DNA of 38,938 nt, taken from the NCBI GenBank assembly GCA_002345505.1, contig DDWJ01000040.1:43280-82217 (forward strand). The letters run 5' to 3'. Positions 8,405-15,961 of this stretch are shown here, one piece after another. Both the position numbers and the translations under genes were made by a program. This stretch comes from Caryophanales bacterium UBA2289 (GTDB lineage: Bacteria; Bacillota_I; Bacilli_A; Izemoplasmatales; Hujiaoplasmataceae). The notes below the pieces were generated by a model that was given only the letters and a program-made list of their open reading frames with translations, did not search any database and was not told where the DNA came from. Each line of letters opens with the position of its first letter. The first letter of the stretch is position 1.

Positions 8405-8648
8405 AAAAGTCCTTCACAAATCTTTGTAAAGGACGAATTTTTCCGTGGTACCACCTTAATTCTGAGACTAAATATCTCAGCACTTAAAACTAACCTTTAA
8501 CGCAAGTTAATTACGAGTTTTGCTCACGAGTTGCACAAAACCTACTCCATAGCCTAATTCGATTAAGGATTTTTGTTAGTTTTCACCATTCCTAACTCTC
8601 TTTTAAAAAACACACTTCATCTACTATTGCTATATCATCGTATTTACT
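8405..8648 (-). promoter_or_regulatory. Leucine T-box riboswitch controlling leuS
   Basis: The T-box sequence AAGGTGGTACCACGG is at 8443-8457 (minus strand). Its AAGG can pair with CCTT in the 5' arm of the terminator to form the antiterminator. The competing terminator, GTCCTTTACAAA paired with TTTGTGAAGGAC plus a T tract, covers about 8405-8434. Stem I shows a GATGA kink-turn element, a lower helix ATAGC/GCTAT, and an AGTA/GAA loop-E motif. The codon directly after GAA, at 8555-8557, reads UUA (leucine). When tRNA-Leu is uncharged the antiterminator should form and leuS is transcribed. CUU at 8563-8565 is a second leucine codon, but it pairs in the upper helix, so UUA is favoured. Confidence 0.93.
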
Positions 8649-8653
8649 TAATA

Positions 8654-8681
8654 ATTATAACACAATAAGTACTATTTTCAA
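8654..8681 (-). promoter_or_regulatory. leuS promoter
   Basis: On the minus strand TTGAAA (8676-8681), 16-base spacer, TGT-TATAAT (-10 at 8654-8659). Transcription should begin near 8647, giving a 260-base T-box leader. Confidence 0.85.
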
Positions 8682-8697
8682 GTGAATTAAACTAATC

Positions 8698-9492
8698 TCA
8701 GTTTTTTTCATCTTCTTCCGTATCGTCTTCTTCGTCATCTTGATTATTTGGTTGAGGTTGATAATATCCTTCTCGATTCAAAACTCGAAAATGAAGTTCT
8801 TTTTGCAAAGTAAAAACACTTCGGTATGCAAACAACATCAAAATAAAAAAGATCAATGTATCAAAATTTATAAGATTGTAGATAGCAAACAAGAAAGCCA
8901 TAGGCGTTGCAGCAAATGTTAACATCTTAAAGATTTTCTTATAAGATATCACTCTTTTAAATTTTAAAAATGGAATAGTTGAAATTAAAATAATAAATAA
9001 AATAATTAATATATTACTCACAATACCCATTAAAATACCAGCAGTTAAAATACTTGTGCTCAATGAAGAAAACATCATTTCGATTGAACCGACTTCATAA
9101 AGCGTAAGAAAAGCAATAGAACTAATTGATTGTCCGCCAATATAAACTCTTAAACTTGAACCTTGAATTACAATCGCAAAATCACTTAAATTTCCGGCTT
9201 CAGAAAGAGACATATCTTTATTAAGAAGATATACTTCAAAATCATAAATCTCGAAACTTTCTTTTGGATCATAACTTTCTCCTGAGCAAACGAGTTCACT
9301 GCTAATAATCTCGCAACTGGTAGTTTGTTCATTAGGAATTGTTGGTTTATTGGAAATATGAAAAACAAAAGTTGAAATTGACATTAATAAAACTAAAAAT
9401 AATATATATAGAAAAACAAAACCACCCTTTTTTTTGTGGTAGTTTATAATTTGTTTAGGATTTACTATACTATTTGCAAACACTTCAAACAT
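8698..9492 (-). CDS. DUF1189 family membrane protein
   Basis: The N-terminus (FEVFANSIVNPKQIINYHKKKGG region) and overall plan match DUF1189 proteins: one transmembrane helix near residues 28-45, an extracellular domain of about 90 residues with two cysteines (CEIISSELVC), then four hydrophobic helices (about 145-235) and an acidic tail (DDEEDDTEEDEKN). The molecular role of the family is not established. The frame extends to a GTG at 9501, but this GTG sits in the TAGGTGAT Shine-Dalgarno, so I use the ATG at 9492. It has its own promoter and is followed by the leuS promoter, so it looks like a single-gene unit. Confidence 0.8.
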   Translation of the reverse strand: MFEVFANSIVNPKQIINYHKKKGGFVFLYILFLVLLMSISTFVFHISNKPTIPNEQTTSCEIISSELVCSGESYDPKESFEIYDFEVYLLNKDMSLSEAGNLSDFAIVIQGSSLRVYIGGQSISSIAFLTLYEVGSIEMMFSSLSTSILTAGILMGIVSNILIILFIILISTIPFLKFKRVISYKKIFKMLTFAATPMAFLFAIYNLINFDTLIFFILMLFAYRSVFTLQKELHFRVLNREGYYQPQPNNQDDEEDDTEEDEKN

Positions 9493-9513
9493 CTTAATCA
9501 CCTACTAGAGATT

Positions 9514-9541
9514 ATTATAACATGTTTTATGTCAACATCAA
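9514..9541 (-). promoter_or_regulatory. Promoter of the DUF1189 gene
   Basis: On the minus strand TTGATG (9536-9541), 16-base spacer, TGT-TATAAT (-10 at 9514-9519). Confidence 0.75.
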
Positions 9542-9625
9542 GAAAAAAACACATTTTGAAAAATAAGAAATTGTAATTTCCAGTATAAACAAAACAAATA
9601 AATAATATTTAATAATCAATAATTA

Positions 9626-9634
9626 TGATATAAT
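9626..9634 (+). promoter_or_regulatory. Extended -10 promoter of the ytqA operon
   Basis: TGA-TATAAT with -10 at 9629-9634 and no convincing -35. The predicted start near 9641 leaves only about ten bases before the ATG, beginning almost at the AGGTGAG Shine-Dalgarno. Confidence 0.6.
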
Positions 9635-9650
9635 TTTTTTAGGTGAGACT

Positions 9651-10580
9651 ATGAATTACTTTACAGAAGAAAAACATTACAACGCTTTGAATAATTATTA
9701 TCGCCACCGCTTCAATAGCAAAGTTTATAAAATAGCGTTAAACGGTGACTTTACTTGTCCTAATCGCGATGGTTCAATATCAAGAATAGGATGTGTTTTT
9801 TGCACGGATTCTGGCAGTGGTGAGTTCGGCGGTAAAGTAAGTGACAGTTTAAAAGTGCAATTTGAGAAAATTAAAACAATGATGCAGAATAAATGGAAAG
9901 AAGGAAAATTTATTGCCTACTTCCAATCTTTTAGTAATACCTATGGACCGATTGAAAAGTTAAGGAAAATTTATTATGAAGCCCTAAATCTCGATAAAGA
10001 TATTATCGGTTTAAATATCGGTACCAGATCAGATTGTTTTAATGATGAAGTATATAAACTTCTAGAAGAATTAAACCAAAAAACCTACTTAACTATTGAG
10101 CTAGGCTTACAGTCAATGCATGATATTACACTTAAATCGATAAACCGAGGACACGACTTAAATAACTTCGTTCAAACAGTTAAAAATCTGCGCAAGAGAA
10201 ACATCAATGTAGTAGTTCACATTATCAATGGTTTGCCTAACGAAAATGAAGATATGATGTTGGAAACAGCTAAATTTCTAAACACCTTAGACATTCAAGG
10301 TGTTAAGATACATATGCTTTATATCGTAAATAATACGCCACTTGCACGGAGTTATGAAAGGAAACCTTTTCCGCTATTGTCGATGAAAGAATATGTAAAT
10401 ATAACTGTTAAACAACTAAGATTATTAAATCAAAACATTATCATTCATAGGGTTACTGGCGATCCAGACCGAAATGAACTTATTGAACCAAAGTGGACTT
10501 TAAAGAAGTTTATCGTCAGCAATGAAATCGATAAATTAATGCGAAAGAATAATTTTTATCAAGGAGATTTATATGAATAA
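9651..10580 (+). CDS. ytqA: Radical SAM protein YtqA / MnmL
   Basis: This 309-residue protein has the radical SAM cluster cysteines in the YtqA arrangement (DFTCPNRDGSISRIGC and VFCTDSGSGEFGG, about residues 33-60). Other typical segments are FQSFSNTYGPIEKLR and LNIGTRSDC, which lie in the TIM-barrel. In B. subtilis YtqA has been linked to the pathway that completes mnm5s2U at tRNA position 34, acting before the methylase YtqB; I rely on family knowledge for this. The gene overlaps the next by eight bases, and YtqB is the third gene of the same operon, which supports the shared role. Confidence 0.86.
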   Translation: MNYFTEEKHYNALNNYYRHRFNSKVYKIALNGDFTCPNRDGSISRIGCVFCTDSGSGEFGGKVSDSLKVQFEKIKTMMQNKWKEGKFIAYFQSFSNTYGPIEKLRKIYYEALNLDKDIIGLNIGTRSDCFNDEVYKLLEELNQKTYLTIELGLQSMHDITLKSINRGHDLNNFVQTVKNLRKRNINVVVHIINGLPNENEDMMLETAKFLNTLDIQGVKIHMLYIVNNTPLARSYERKPFPLLSMKEYVNITVKQLRLLNQNIIIHRVTGDPDRNELIEPKWTLKKFIVSNEIDKLMRKNNFYQGDLYE

Positions 10581-11487
10581 AAGAGCTCATATATCGGGTA
10601 TATTTTTCAGTATAATATTCGGTTTCTCCTTTATGATGTCTAAAACCGCTATGAATTATGTAAGCCCTATGGGACTAATTGCTTATCGATTTTTACTAGC
10701 ATTCCTAGTTTTTACGATTTTAAGAATAGTTGGAATAATCAAAATTAAAATCCATTTAAAATCATTATTTTGGATTGTATTAGTAGCTTTTTTTCAACCA
10801 GTTTTATATTTCATGTTTGAAACTTATGGATTGAGTTTAACGTCAAGCGCTGAGGCTGGATTAATGATTGCACTTATCCCGATTATAGTAACAATTCTTT
10901 CTAGTATTATTTTAAAAGAAAAACCAAAATTAGCTCAAGTGTTTTTTATAGTTTTAAGTGTTAGCGGCGTTATCCTTATTCAGATCTTTAAGTCTGGATT
11001 ATCACTTGAATCTTCCAATAAGGGTTATATTTTATTGCTTCTAGCAGTAGTATCTGCGGCATTATTTAATATTGCTTCAAGAAATGCTTCAAAGCACTAT
11101 AAACCTCATGAAATCACCTATATTATGATGCTTTGCGGAGCGGTAACGTTTAATATTATCTATCTAAGAGAACTGATTATCGATAATCAATTAAGTTTAT
11201 ACCTTGAAAACCTAACAAACATTAAGCTAGTTTTACCAATTGTTTATTTAGGAATAGTAGCGTCAATATTTGGCTTTTTCTTAGTTAATTATTCGCTTAG
11301 CAAACTGCCAGCACATATTTCAAGCATCTATTCTAATATTGCAACCATAGTCGCTGTTATCGCTGGAGCAATCTTCTTGAACGAAAACATTGAATTCTAT
11401 CATATCATTGGTGGTTTAATGATTATAACTGGTGTCTATGGAGCCGCTCGGATAAATTATCTTAGAAATAGAAAGAAGTTATTATGA
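10573..11487 (+). CDS. EamA/DMT family transporter
   Basis: The 304-residue product is almost wholly hydrophobic, with about ten transmembrane helices arranged as two EamA repeats. The first repeat begins ISGIFFSIIFGFSFMMSK and the second near residue 150 (YILLLLAVVSAALFNIASR). The end of each repeat has the usual small-residue helix (IALIPIIVTILSSI; YSNIATIVAVIAGAIF). It belongs to the drug/metabolite transporter superfamily; members export amino acids, purines or other metabolites, and the substrate cannot be told from sequence. It overlaps ytqA upstream and ytqB downstream (ATGA), so it is translated within the tRNA-modification operon. Confidence 0.88.
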   Translation: MNKRAHISGIFFSIIFGFSFMMSKTAMNYVSPMGLIAYRFLLAFLVFTILRIVGIIKIKIHLKSLFWIVLVAFFQPVLYFMFETYGLSLTSSAEAGLMIALIPIIVTILSSIILKEKPKLAQVFFIVLSVSGVILIQIFKSGLSLESSNKGYILLLLAVVSAALFNIASRNASKHYKPHEITYIMMLCGAVTFNIIYLRELIIDNQLSLYLENLTNIKLVLPIVYLGIVASIFGFFLVNYSLSKLPAHISSIYSNIATIVAVIAGAIFLNENIEFYHIIGGLMIITGVYGAARINYLRNRKKLL

Positions 11488-12008
11488 TAAGAATAACAGA
11501 ATTAACCCATAAAATTATCGAAGAAAAAAAACATATTGGTATTGCTATTGATATGACTTGCGGCAGAGGTAATGATACTCTTTTCCTTGCGAGAAAAGCT
11601 AATAAAGTATACGCCTTTGATATCCAGGAAGAGGCAATACTTTCAACTTCTGATTTATTAAAAGAGAACAAAATTGATAATGTAGAGTTAATATTAAACA
11701 ACCATGACAAAGTAAGTGAATATGTTAAAGAAAAGTTTGATGTCGCTATTTATAATCTCGGATATTTGCCGAAGGGAAATAAAGATATTAAAACAACAAC
11801 TTCTTCAACAATAGACTCCTTAAGACAACTGATAACTTTGATGAATCTTGAAGGAATTATTGTTATCGTTATTTATCCTCATGATCCTGAAGAAGGTAAG
11901 GCTATAGAAGAATTTGTCTTAAATCTTGATTCAAACTTTGATTGTATAAGTTATAAGGTTTTGAATAAAAAAGATTGTCCATACATTATAACAATTAAAA
12001 AAGGATAG
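11484..12008 (+). CDS. mnmM: tRNA (mnm5s2U34) methyltransferase MnmM / YtqB
   Basis: This SAM-dependent methylase performs the last methylation to mnm5(s2)U at the wobble base in Gram-positive bacteria. The SAM-binding motif I is IAIDMTCGRGNDTLFLA (about 19-35), followed by VYAFDIQEEAI, where the aspartate binds the ribose. The family signature YNLGYLPKGNK is at about 90-100, and the C-terminal half contains VIVIYPHDPEEGK. The 174-residue length is close to B. subtilis YtqB. The start codon overlaps the preceding stop (ATGA), and the stop lies inside the shared terminator. It probably works with ytqA two genes upstream. Confidence 0.88.
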   Translation: MIRITELTHKIIEEKKHIGIAIDMTCGRGNDTLFLARKANKVYAFDIQEEAILSTSDLLKENKIDNVELILNNHDKVSEYVKEKFDVAIYNLGYLPKGNKDIKTTTSSTIDSLRQLITLMNLEGIIVIVIYPHDPEEGKAIEEFVLNLDSNFDCISYKVLNKKDCPYIITIKKG

Positions 12009-12021
12009 CTCAGCTATCCTT
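12001..12021. terminator. Bidirectional terminator shared by mnmM and the metK operon
   Basis: AAGGATAGCT-c-AGCTATCCTT is a near-perfect palindrome between convergent genes. The minus-strand copy is followed by six T, the plus-strand copy by TTATTTATT. The mnmM stop codon falls within the left arm. Confidence 0.85.
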
Positions 12022-12494
12022 TATTTATTATCAACGAACGTATTATAAGTCTCAAGTTTAAGAATCTTGACATAAATGTTGAACGGGAAGTAAGTAATCT
12101 TTTGATTAAAAACAATTACTTTACTATCTCTTACTCTTCTTAATTCTTCAAGATTTTGATATGTTTCAACGATGTACTTATTTTCTTCATCTTCTTTTTC
12201 AACGGTTTCATAAACCTCATCAATAAATTTAAGTAAATTTCTTTTTTCTTCATGAGGCAATTGTTTAATTACAACATTATTATAAGGTTCTAATTTGGGA
12301 CTCTCATAGAACTTAAATAATAAGTTAACAAGTTTTCTTAGTTCGATTTCAAATTTGGAATTGATACGGAAAACTTTTTTATATTCTTTTTGTAAATCTT
12401 TGATTATGAAAAAAGTAGCCACACCGACAATTATAACCAATACCGCAATGAATATTACAATATCAAGAAAAACATTCAAGAAGGATAATATCAT
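12021..12494 (-). CDS. LemA-like membrane-anchored protein (divergent)
   Basis: The 157-residue protein starts with a single transmembrane helix (about 8-32), then is soluble and helical. The C-terminal part, RRVRDSKVIVFNQKITYFPFN, strongly recalls the LemA ending, in which an arginine-rich helix is followed by YN..I..FP.N. The middle (INSKFEIELRKLVNLLFKFYE) fits the LemA LR.RadLIpnLv segment more loosely. LemA function is poorly known. The ATG follows the metK stop directly, with an AAAGGATG Shine-Dalgarno inside metK, so the two are translationally coupled. If the family match is wrong it remains a small anchored helical protein of unknown role. Confidence 0.55.
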   Translation of the reverse strand: MILSFLNVFLDIVIFIAVLVIIVGVATFFIIKDLQKEYKKVFRINSKFEIELRKLVNLLFKFYESPKLEPYNNVVIKQLPHEEKRNLLKFIDEVYETVEKEDEENKYIVETYQNLEELRRVRDSKVIVFNQKITYFPFNIYVKILKLETYNTFVDNK

Positions 12495-13661
12495 TTATCT
12501 CACATCCTTTGGTAAATACTGTTTTAGTATTTCAACCATATCTAACTTTTCCCAAGGAACTTCCACATCATCTCTACCAAAATGACCATAAGCGGCTACT
12601 TGCTTATATATCGGTCTTCTTAGATTCAACTTATCAATTATAGCTTTCGGACGTAAATCAAAGTGTTTGTTTACTATATCAAGAATTTTGGTTTCATCAA
12701 TTTTTGAAGTACCAAAAGTATCAATACCAACGCTTAATGGTTTAGCTTCGCCAATAGCATAAGCAACCTGAAGTTCAACTTCATCAGCTAATCCACTAGC
12801 TACAATATTTTTTGCGATATAACGCATCATATAAGCTGCTGAACGATCAACTTTTGAAGGGTCTTTTCCAGAAAATGCTCCCCCACCATGATGAGCTCTT
12901 CCACCATAAGTATCAACGATTATCTTTCTTCCGGTAAGTCCAGAATCCCCAGACGGTCCTCCAACAACAAACCTTCCTGTTGGATTGATATGAATAGTTG
13001 TGTCTTCAGTTATATACTCATTAGGAATGATTGGTTTAATAACATTCTCAATAATATCTTCTCTAATTTGTTTGTTGGTAATCTCTGGTGCATGTTGTGA
13101 AGATATTAGAATATGAGAGAAATATTCACAGTTACCATTTTCATCAAAAACCGCAGTAACTTGAGTTTTTCCATCTGGTCTCAGATAAGTTAGGGGCCCA
13201 TTTTTTCTAACATAAGCTAATTGTAACGCTAACTTATTAGCATAATAATGAGTGATCGGCATAAGCGTTGGTGTTTGATTGATTGCATAACCAAACATCA
13301 TACCTTGGTCTCCTGCACCTTGTTCTTTACCTTTATCTTCATTGACTCCCATAGCGATATCAGGTGACTGTTCGTTAATACATACCAACACAGCTAAGTT
13401 CTCTGCGTCGAAGCCATATTTTCCTCGATCATAACCGATATTACTGACAGTATCTCTAATGATTTTTTGCATATCAACATATGTTTTTGTGGTAATTTCA
13501 CCAGTAACTAAAACCAGACCAGTTGAAACTACTGTTTCTACTGCAACTCTGGCAAACTCATCTTCTTTTAAAATCGCATCCAAAATCGCATCTGAAATTT
13601 GGTCACAGATTTTATCTGGATGACCTTCAGTAACCGATTCGGAAGTAAAATATCTGTACAT
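12495..13661 (-). CDS. metK: S-adenosylmethionine synthetase
   Basis: MetK makes S-adenosylmethionine from methionine and ATP, supplying the methylases and radical SAM enzyme in this window. The 388-residue product has the conserved start FTSESVTEGHPDKICDQISD (His14 and Asp16 region), the GAGDQGMMFGYA ATP-binding motif, GGPSGDSGLTGRKIIVDTYGG, and the P-loop-like GGGAFSGKDPSKVDRSAAY. The gene follows the HD-type membrane gene after 11 bases and precedes the LemA-like gene. No SAM riboswitch lies upstream, so it appears to be driven as part of the pgpA-to-lemA operon. Confidence 0.97.
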   Translation of the reverse strand: MYRYFTSESVTEGHPDKICDQISDAILDAILKEDEFARVAVETVVSTGLVLVTGEITTKTYVDMQKIIRDTVSNIGYDRGKYGFDAENLAVLVCINEQSPDIAMGVNEDKGKEQGAGDQGMMFGYAINQTPTLMPITHYYANKLALQLAYVRKNGPLTYLRPDGKTQVTAVFDENGNCEYFSHILISSQHAPEITNKQIREDIIENVIKPIIPNEYITEDTTIHINPTGRFVVGGPSGDSGLTGRKIIVDTYGGRAHHGGGAFSGKDPSKVDRSAAYMMRYIAKNIVASGLADEVELQVAYAIGEAKPLSVGIDTFGTSKIDETKILDIVNKHFDLRPKAIIDKLNLRRPIYKQVAAYGHFGRDDVEVPWEKLDMVEILKQYLPKDVR

Positions 13662-13672
13662 AAATAAATCTC

Positions 13673-15271
13673 CTATTCTTGAGCAAACTGATAATAAATT
13701 GATTCGAAATCATCTGCGTACTTAATAAAACGATCAACTATTTGAGGGTCAAAATATGGATAAAATTCCAATTTTATCAAATCAATTGCACGCTGATGTT
13801 TTAATTCGCGCTTATAATTTCTAGGTTGTCTTAATATATCGTAAATATGGCTTAGCAAAATAACTTGCGATTCGCGGTTATTTTGAATACCATTCATTTC
13901 CTTAATGAAGTCTTGATTAGCTGTTTTTTCAAAATGAGCTCTTACTATATCTTCACCTTTTTTATCTAATTGAAGCCTTTTAATGATAACAGACCCAACT
14001 AAAGTTTTTTCTCTTATTTTTTGATAGTCGAACTCATCCAAATGCTCTTTTTTATCAATATCTGCAGTACTCAATATTTTCTCTTTGCCAATATGAATCA
14101 TGCAATAATCATAGATTTCTTGACAAAGCTTCGATGAGTAACCTAAAAAGTTACCTAATTTAGCAGCCATCTCGGCAACTCTTTTAGCAGCATGTGCAAA
14201 GTTTATTTCAATACTATCTTCTCCTCGTTGCTTATAAACTGTTATCACGTCAAAAACATCTGAGACAACTGATTTAAAATCTTTTTCCATCGCTTGACGT
14301 TTAAGCAGTTCTTGTTTTCTTTTATTGTTGATATCTTCAGATATTTTAACGGTTGAATATAAACCAATCATAAAGATTGCCAGAACGAGAGTTCTTAGTA
14401 ATAAGTCAATCAAGATAGCGGCATTGTTTGCGGAGAGATAAGTCCATAAAGTATTAAAATCACTTGCGTAATTATAAACTGGGTAAAGAATTATCACATG
14501 GATTATCGTCATCACAACAATGGTGATTTTGAAGATAACATTTATAAGTTTAGGATCTTGATATAAGGCAATAACAACTAGAGCAAAATAAATCAAGGAG
14601 TATCCCGCTTGTGTTATCGAGAAAAATCCCCCGTCCATTGCGGCTCCTAATGTTAGTCTCAATTTAATATAAACTGTTACTGCCATTAATAAAATATAAA
14701 TTCCACTAACATATTGGGCCATCTGCTGTTTTTGGAGTGTCATTGGTTTTTCCATATTTAATCTTCTGACCAATCTACCCGCAAAGAACATTATCAAGAA
14801 AATAACAAATGTCACGATTAAATTAACACTCTTGTTTACACCTTCAGATCCAATTATTGTAAAAAGTAAAAAAACAATATTGGTGACGAAAACAATATTT
14901 CTGATAACTCGATTTTTTCGATATAAAACACTGGTTTCATCTAAGATATCAACACCAGCCTCAAAACTAAATCGGCTTACAAGAAAATCTTTAATCTTTG
15001 TGAAGAATTTAGGAGATTTTTTCTTCCCTGAAACTTCCAAATGTTTAGCGTTAACCGCTACTTTATTTTCATCGAAACGATTTTTAAAAGAAGTGATTCT
15101 AAAGAAATCTACCAACTTTTCAATAAAACCCTTCTTCTTGATTTTCTTTTGAGAGACAGAGTCAAAATAATCGTCTATTTGTTTAGAACCTAAATTATTT
15201 AAATCACGATTTTTTTTCGAAGAATCATTCTTCTTAAAAAAATCATCTAAGGTTTTTTCCCGATTATCCAA
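13673..15271 (-). CDS. Membrane protein with a degenerate HD-GYP-like domain
   Basis: The 532-residue product has a charged N-terminal region (1-120), about six transmembrane helices (roughly 125-143, 149-165, 188-206, 220-238, 243-264, 285-308), and a C-terminal domain (about 330-520) with HD-GYP topology. The alignment I see is HAAKRVAEMAA (His360) for the first helix, MIHIGKEKIL for LHDIGKI.IP (His393 kept, the aspartate replaced by Ile394), REKTLVGSVII for the H...G helix (histidine lost), AHFEK for HHE, and SHIYDILRQPRNY for the D.YDAL.S.RPYR segment. The GYP loop is absent. It is therefore unlikely to hydrolyse cyclic di-GMP and may be a binding or structural relic. It sits between pgpA and metK behind a strong GGGAGG ribosome-binding site. 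Confidence 0.68.
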   Translation of the reverse strand: MDNREKTLDDFFKKNDSSKKNRDLNNLGSKQIDDYFDSVSQKKIKKKGFIEKLVDFFRITSFKNRFDENKVAVNAKHLEVSGKKKSPKFFTKIKDFLVSRFSFEAGVDILDETSVLYRKNRVIRNIVFVTNIVFLLFTIIGSEGVNKSVNLIVTFVIFLIMFFAGRLVRRLNMEKPMTLQKQQMAQYVSGIYILLMAVTVYIKLRLTLGAAMDGGFFSITQAGYSLIYFALVVIALYQDPKLINVIFKITIVVMTIIHVIILYPVYNYASDFNTLWTYLSANNAAILIDLLLRTLVLAIFMIGLYSTVKISEDINNKRKQELLKRQAMEKDFKSVVSDVFDVITVYKQRGEDSIEINFAHAAKRVAEMAAKLGNFLGYSSKLCQEIYDYCMIHIGKEKILSTADIDKKEHLDEFDYQKIREKTLVGSVIIKRLQLDKKGEDIVRAHFEKTANQDFIKEMNGIQNNRESQVILLSHIYDILRQPRNYKRELKHQRAIDLIKLEFYPYFDPQIVDRFIKYADDFESIYYQFAQE

Positions 15272-15317
15272 ATTTCTCCCTCCCTTTAAAAAAGTTTATT
15301 TAAGAAATCAATAAATA

Positions 15318-15878
15318 TTAAAACAATTGTGGTTCTTCAATTATTGTAGGATCTTTTCTCGCTTCATTTTCGTTTTCAATTTGTGCAACACGAGTTGAAG
15401 CAGCTGCCGCAACAGCGCCGACAATATCATCTAAAAATGTATGACAAGCTGCTTTATCGCCCTTACCATCATAATTTAACTTAGCCACAATTCCTGGTTT
15501 ATTAACATCAATGTCACCGAAATTAGTTTTACCAATTGTACCGTATAATCCTGCTAACTCAATTCCAAATAATTCGTCAATTCCAAACATTCCTAAATCC
15601 GATGCTAAAATTGATTGAATCGGTCCTTGAAAAGCATTTTCTTCAGTAAGTCGATCAATTTCAGCTCCTAATTGTAAGATATGAAAAACATCTCTTAATG
15701 ATAAAATCTTTTCAACTGATTCTAAACACTCTTGGTAAGAAATACTGTCATTCCATTTTGACTGTTGACGAAAAGCAATTTCAGCAATTTCAGAAACTTT
15801 TACTCCTCTTTTATTCAACATATCAATATTCATTTGTAACATTTCATCACGTGAAAATAAATTCCTATTACGATTCAT
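15318..15878 (-). CDS. pgpA: Phosphatidylglycerophosphatase A (YutG/PgpA family)
   Basis: This 186-residue protein resembles the soluble YutG branch of PgpA enzymes, which remove phosphate from phosphatidylglycerophosphate to give phosphatidylglycerol. The family segments are RGVKVSEIAEIAFRQQ, SLRDVFHILQLGAEID, GMFGIDELFGIELAGLYGTIGKTNFG, and HTFLDDIVGAVAAAAS, where the aspartates probably bind magnesium. It lacks the transmembrane helices of E. coli PgpA, as YutG does. It has its own extended -10 promoter and leads the operon continuing into the HD-type protein and metK. Some annotators name the family only by domain. Confidence 0.82.
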   Translation of the reverse strand: MNRNRNLFSRDEMLQMNIDMLNKRGVKVSEIAEIAFRQQSKWNDSISYQECLESVEKILSLRDVFHILQLGAEIDRLTEENAFQGPIQSILASDLGMFGIDELFGIELAGLYGTIGKTNFGDIDVNKPGIVAKLNYDGKGDKAACHTFLDDIVGAVAAAASTRVAQIENENEARKDPTIIEEPQLF

Positions 15879-15928
15879 AAATATTCACCTCGACTTTAAG
15901 TCTATCGCACTTTTAGTACTAACTAGAT

Positions 15929-15937
15929 ATTATAACA
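15929..15937 (-). promoter_or_regulatory. Extended -10 promoter of the pgpA operon
   Basis: On the minus strand TGT-TATAAT (-10 at 15929-15934) with no good -35. It lies between fmt and pgpA and probably drives pgpA, the HD-type gene, metK and the LemA-like gene. Confidence 0.65.
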
Positions 15938-15961
15938 TAATATCTTTGAATTATAAATATC

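Noticed and set aside
8740..8922. Short plus-strand frame opposite the DUF1189 gene
   Set aside because: It is a mirror of the membrane-protein coding sequence, with no ribosome-binding site or recognisable domain.
13662..13672. Expected SAM riboswitch upstream of metK
   Set aside because: Only 11 bases separate metK from the gene before it, and no SAM-I, SAM-II or SAM/SAH-type leader fits there or before pgpA.
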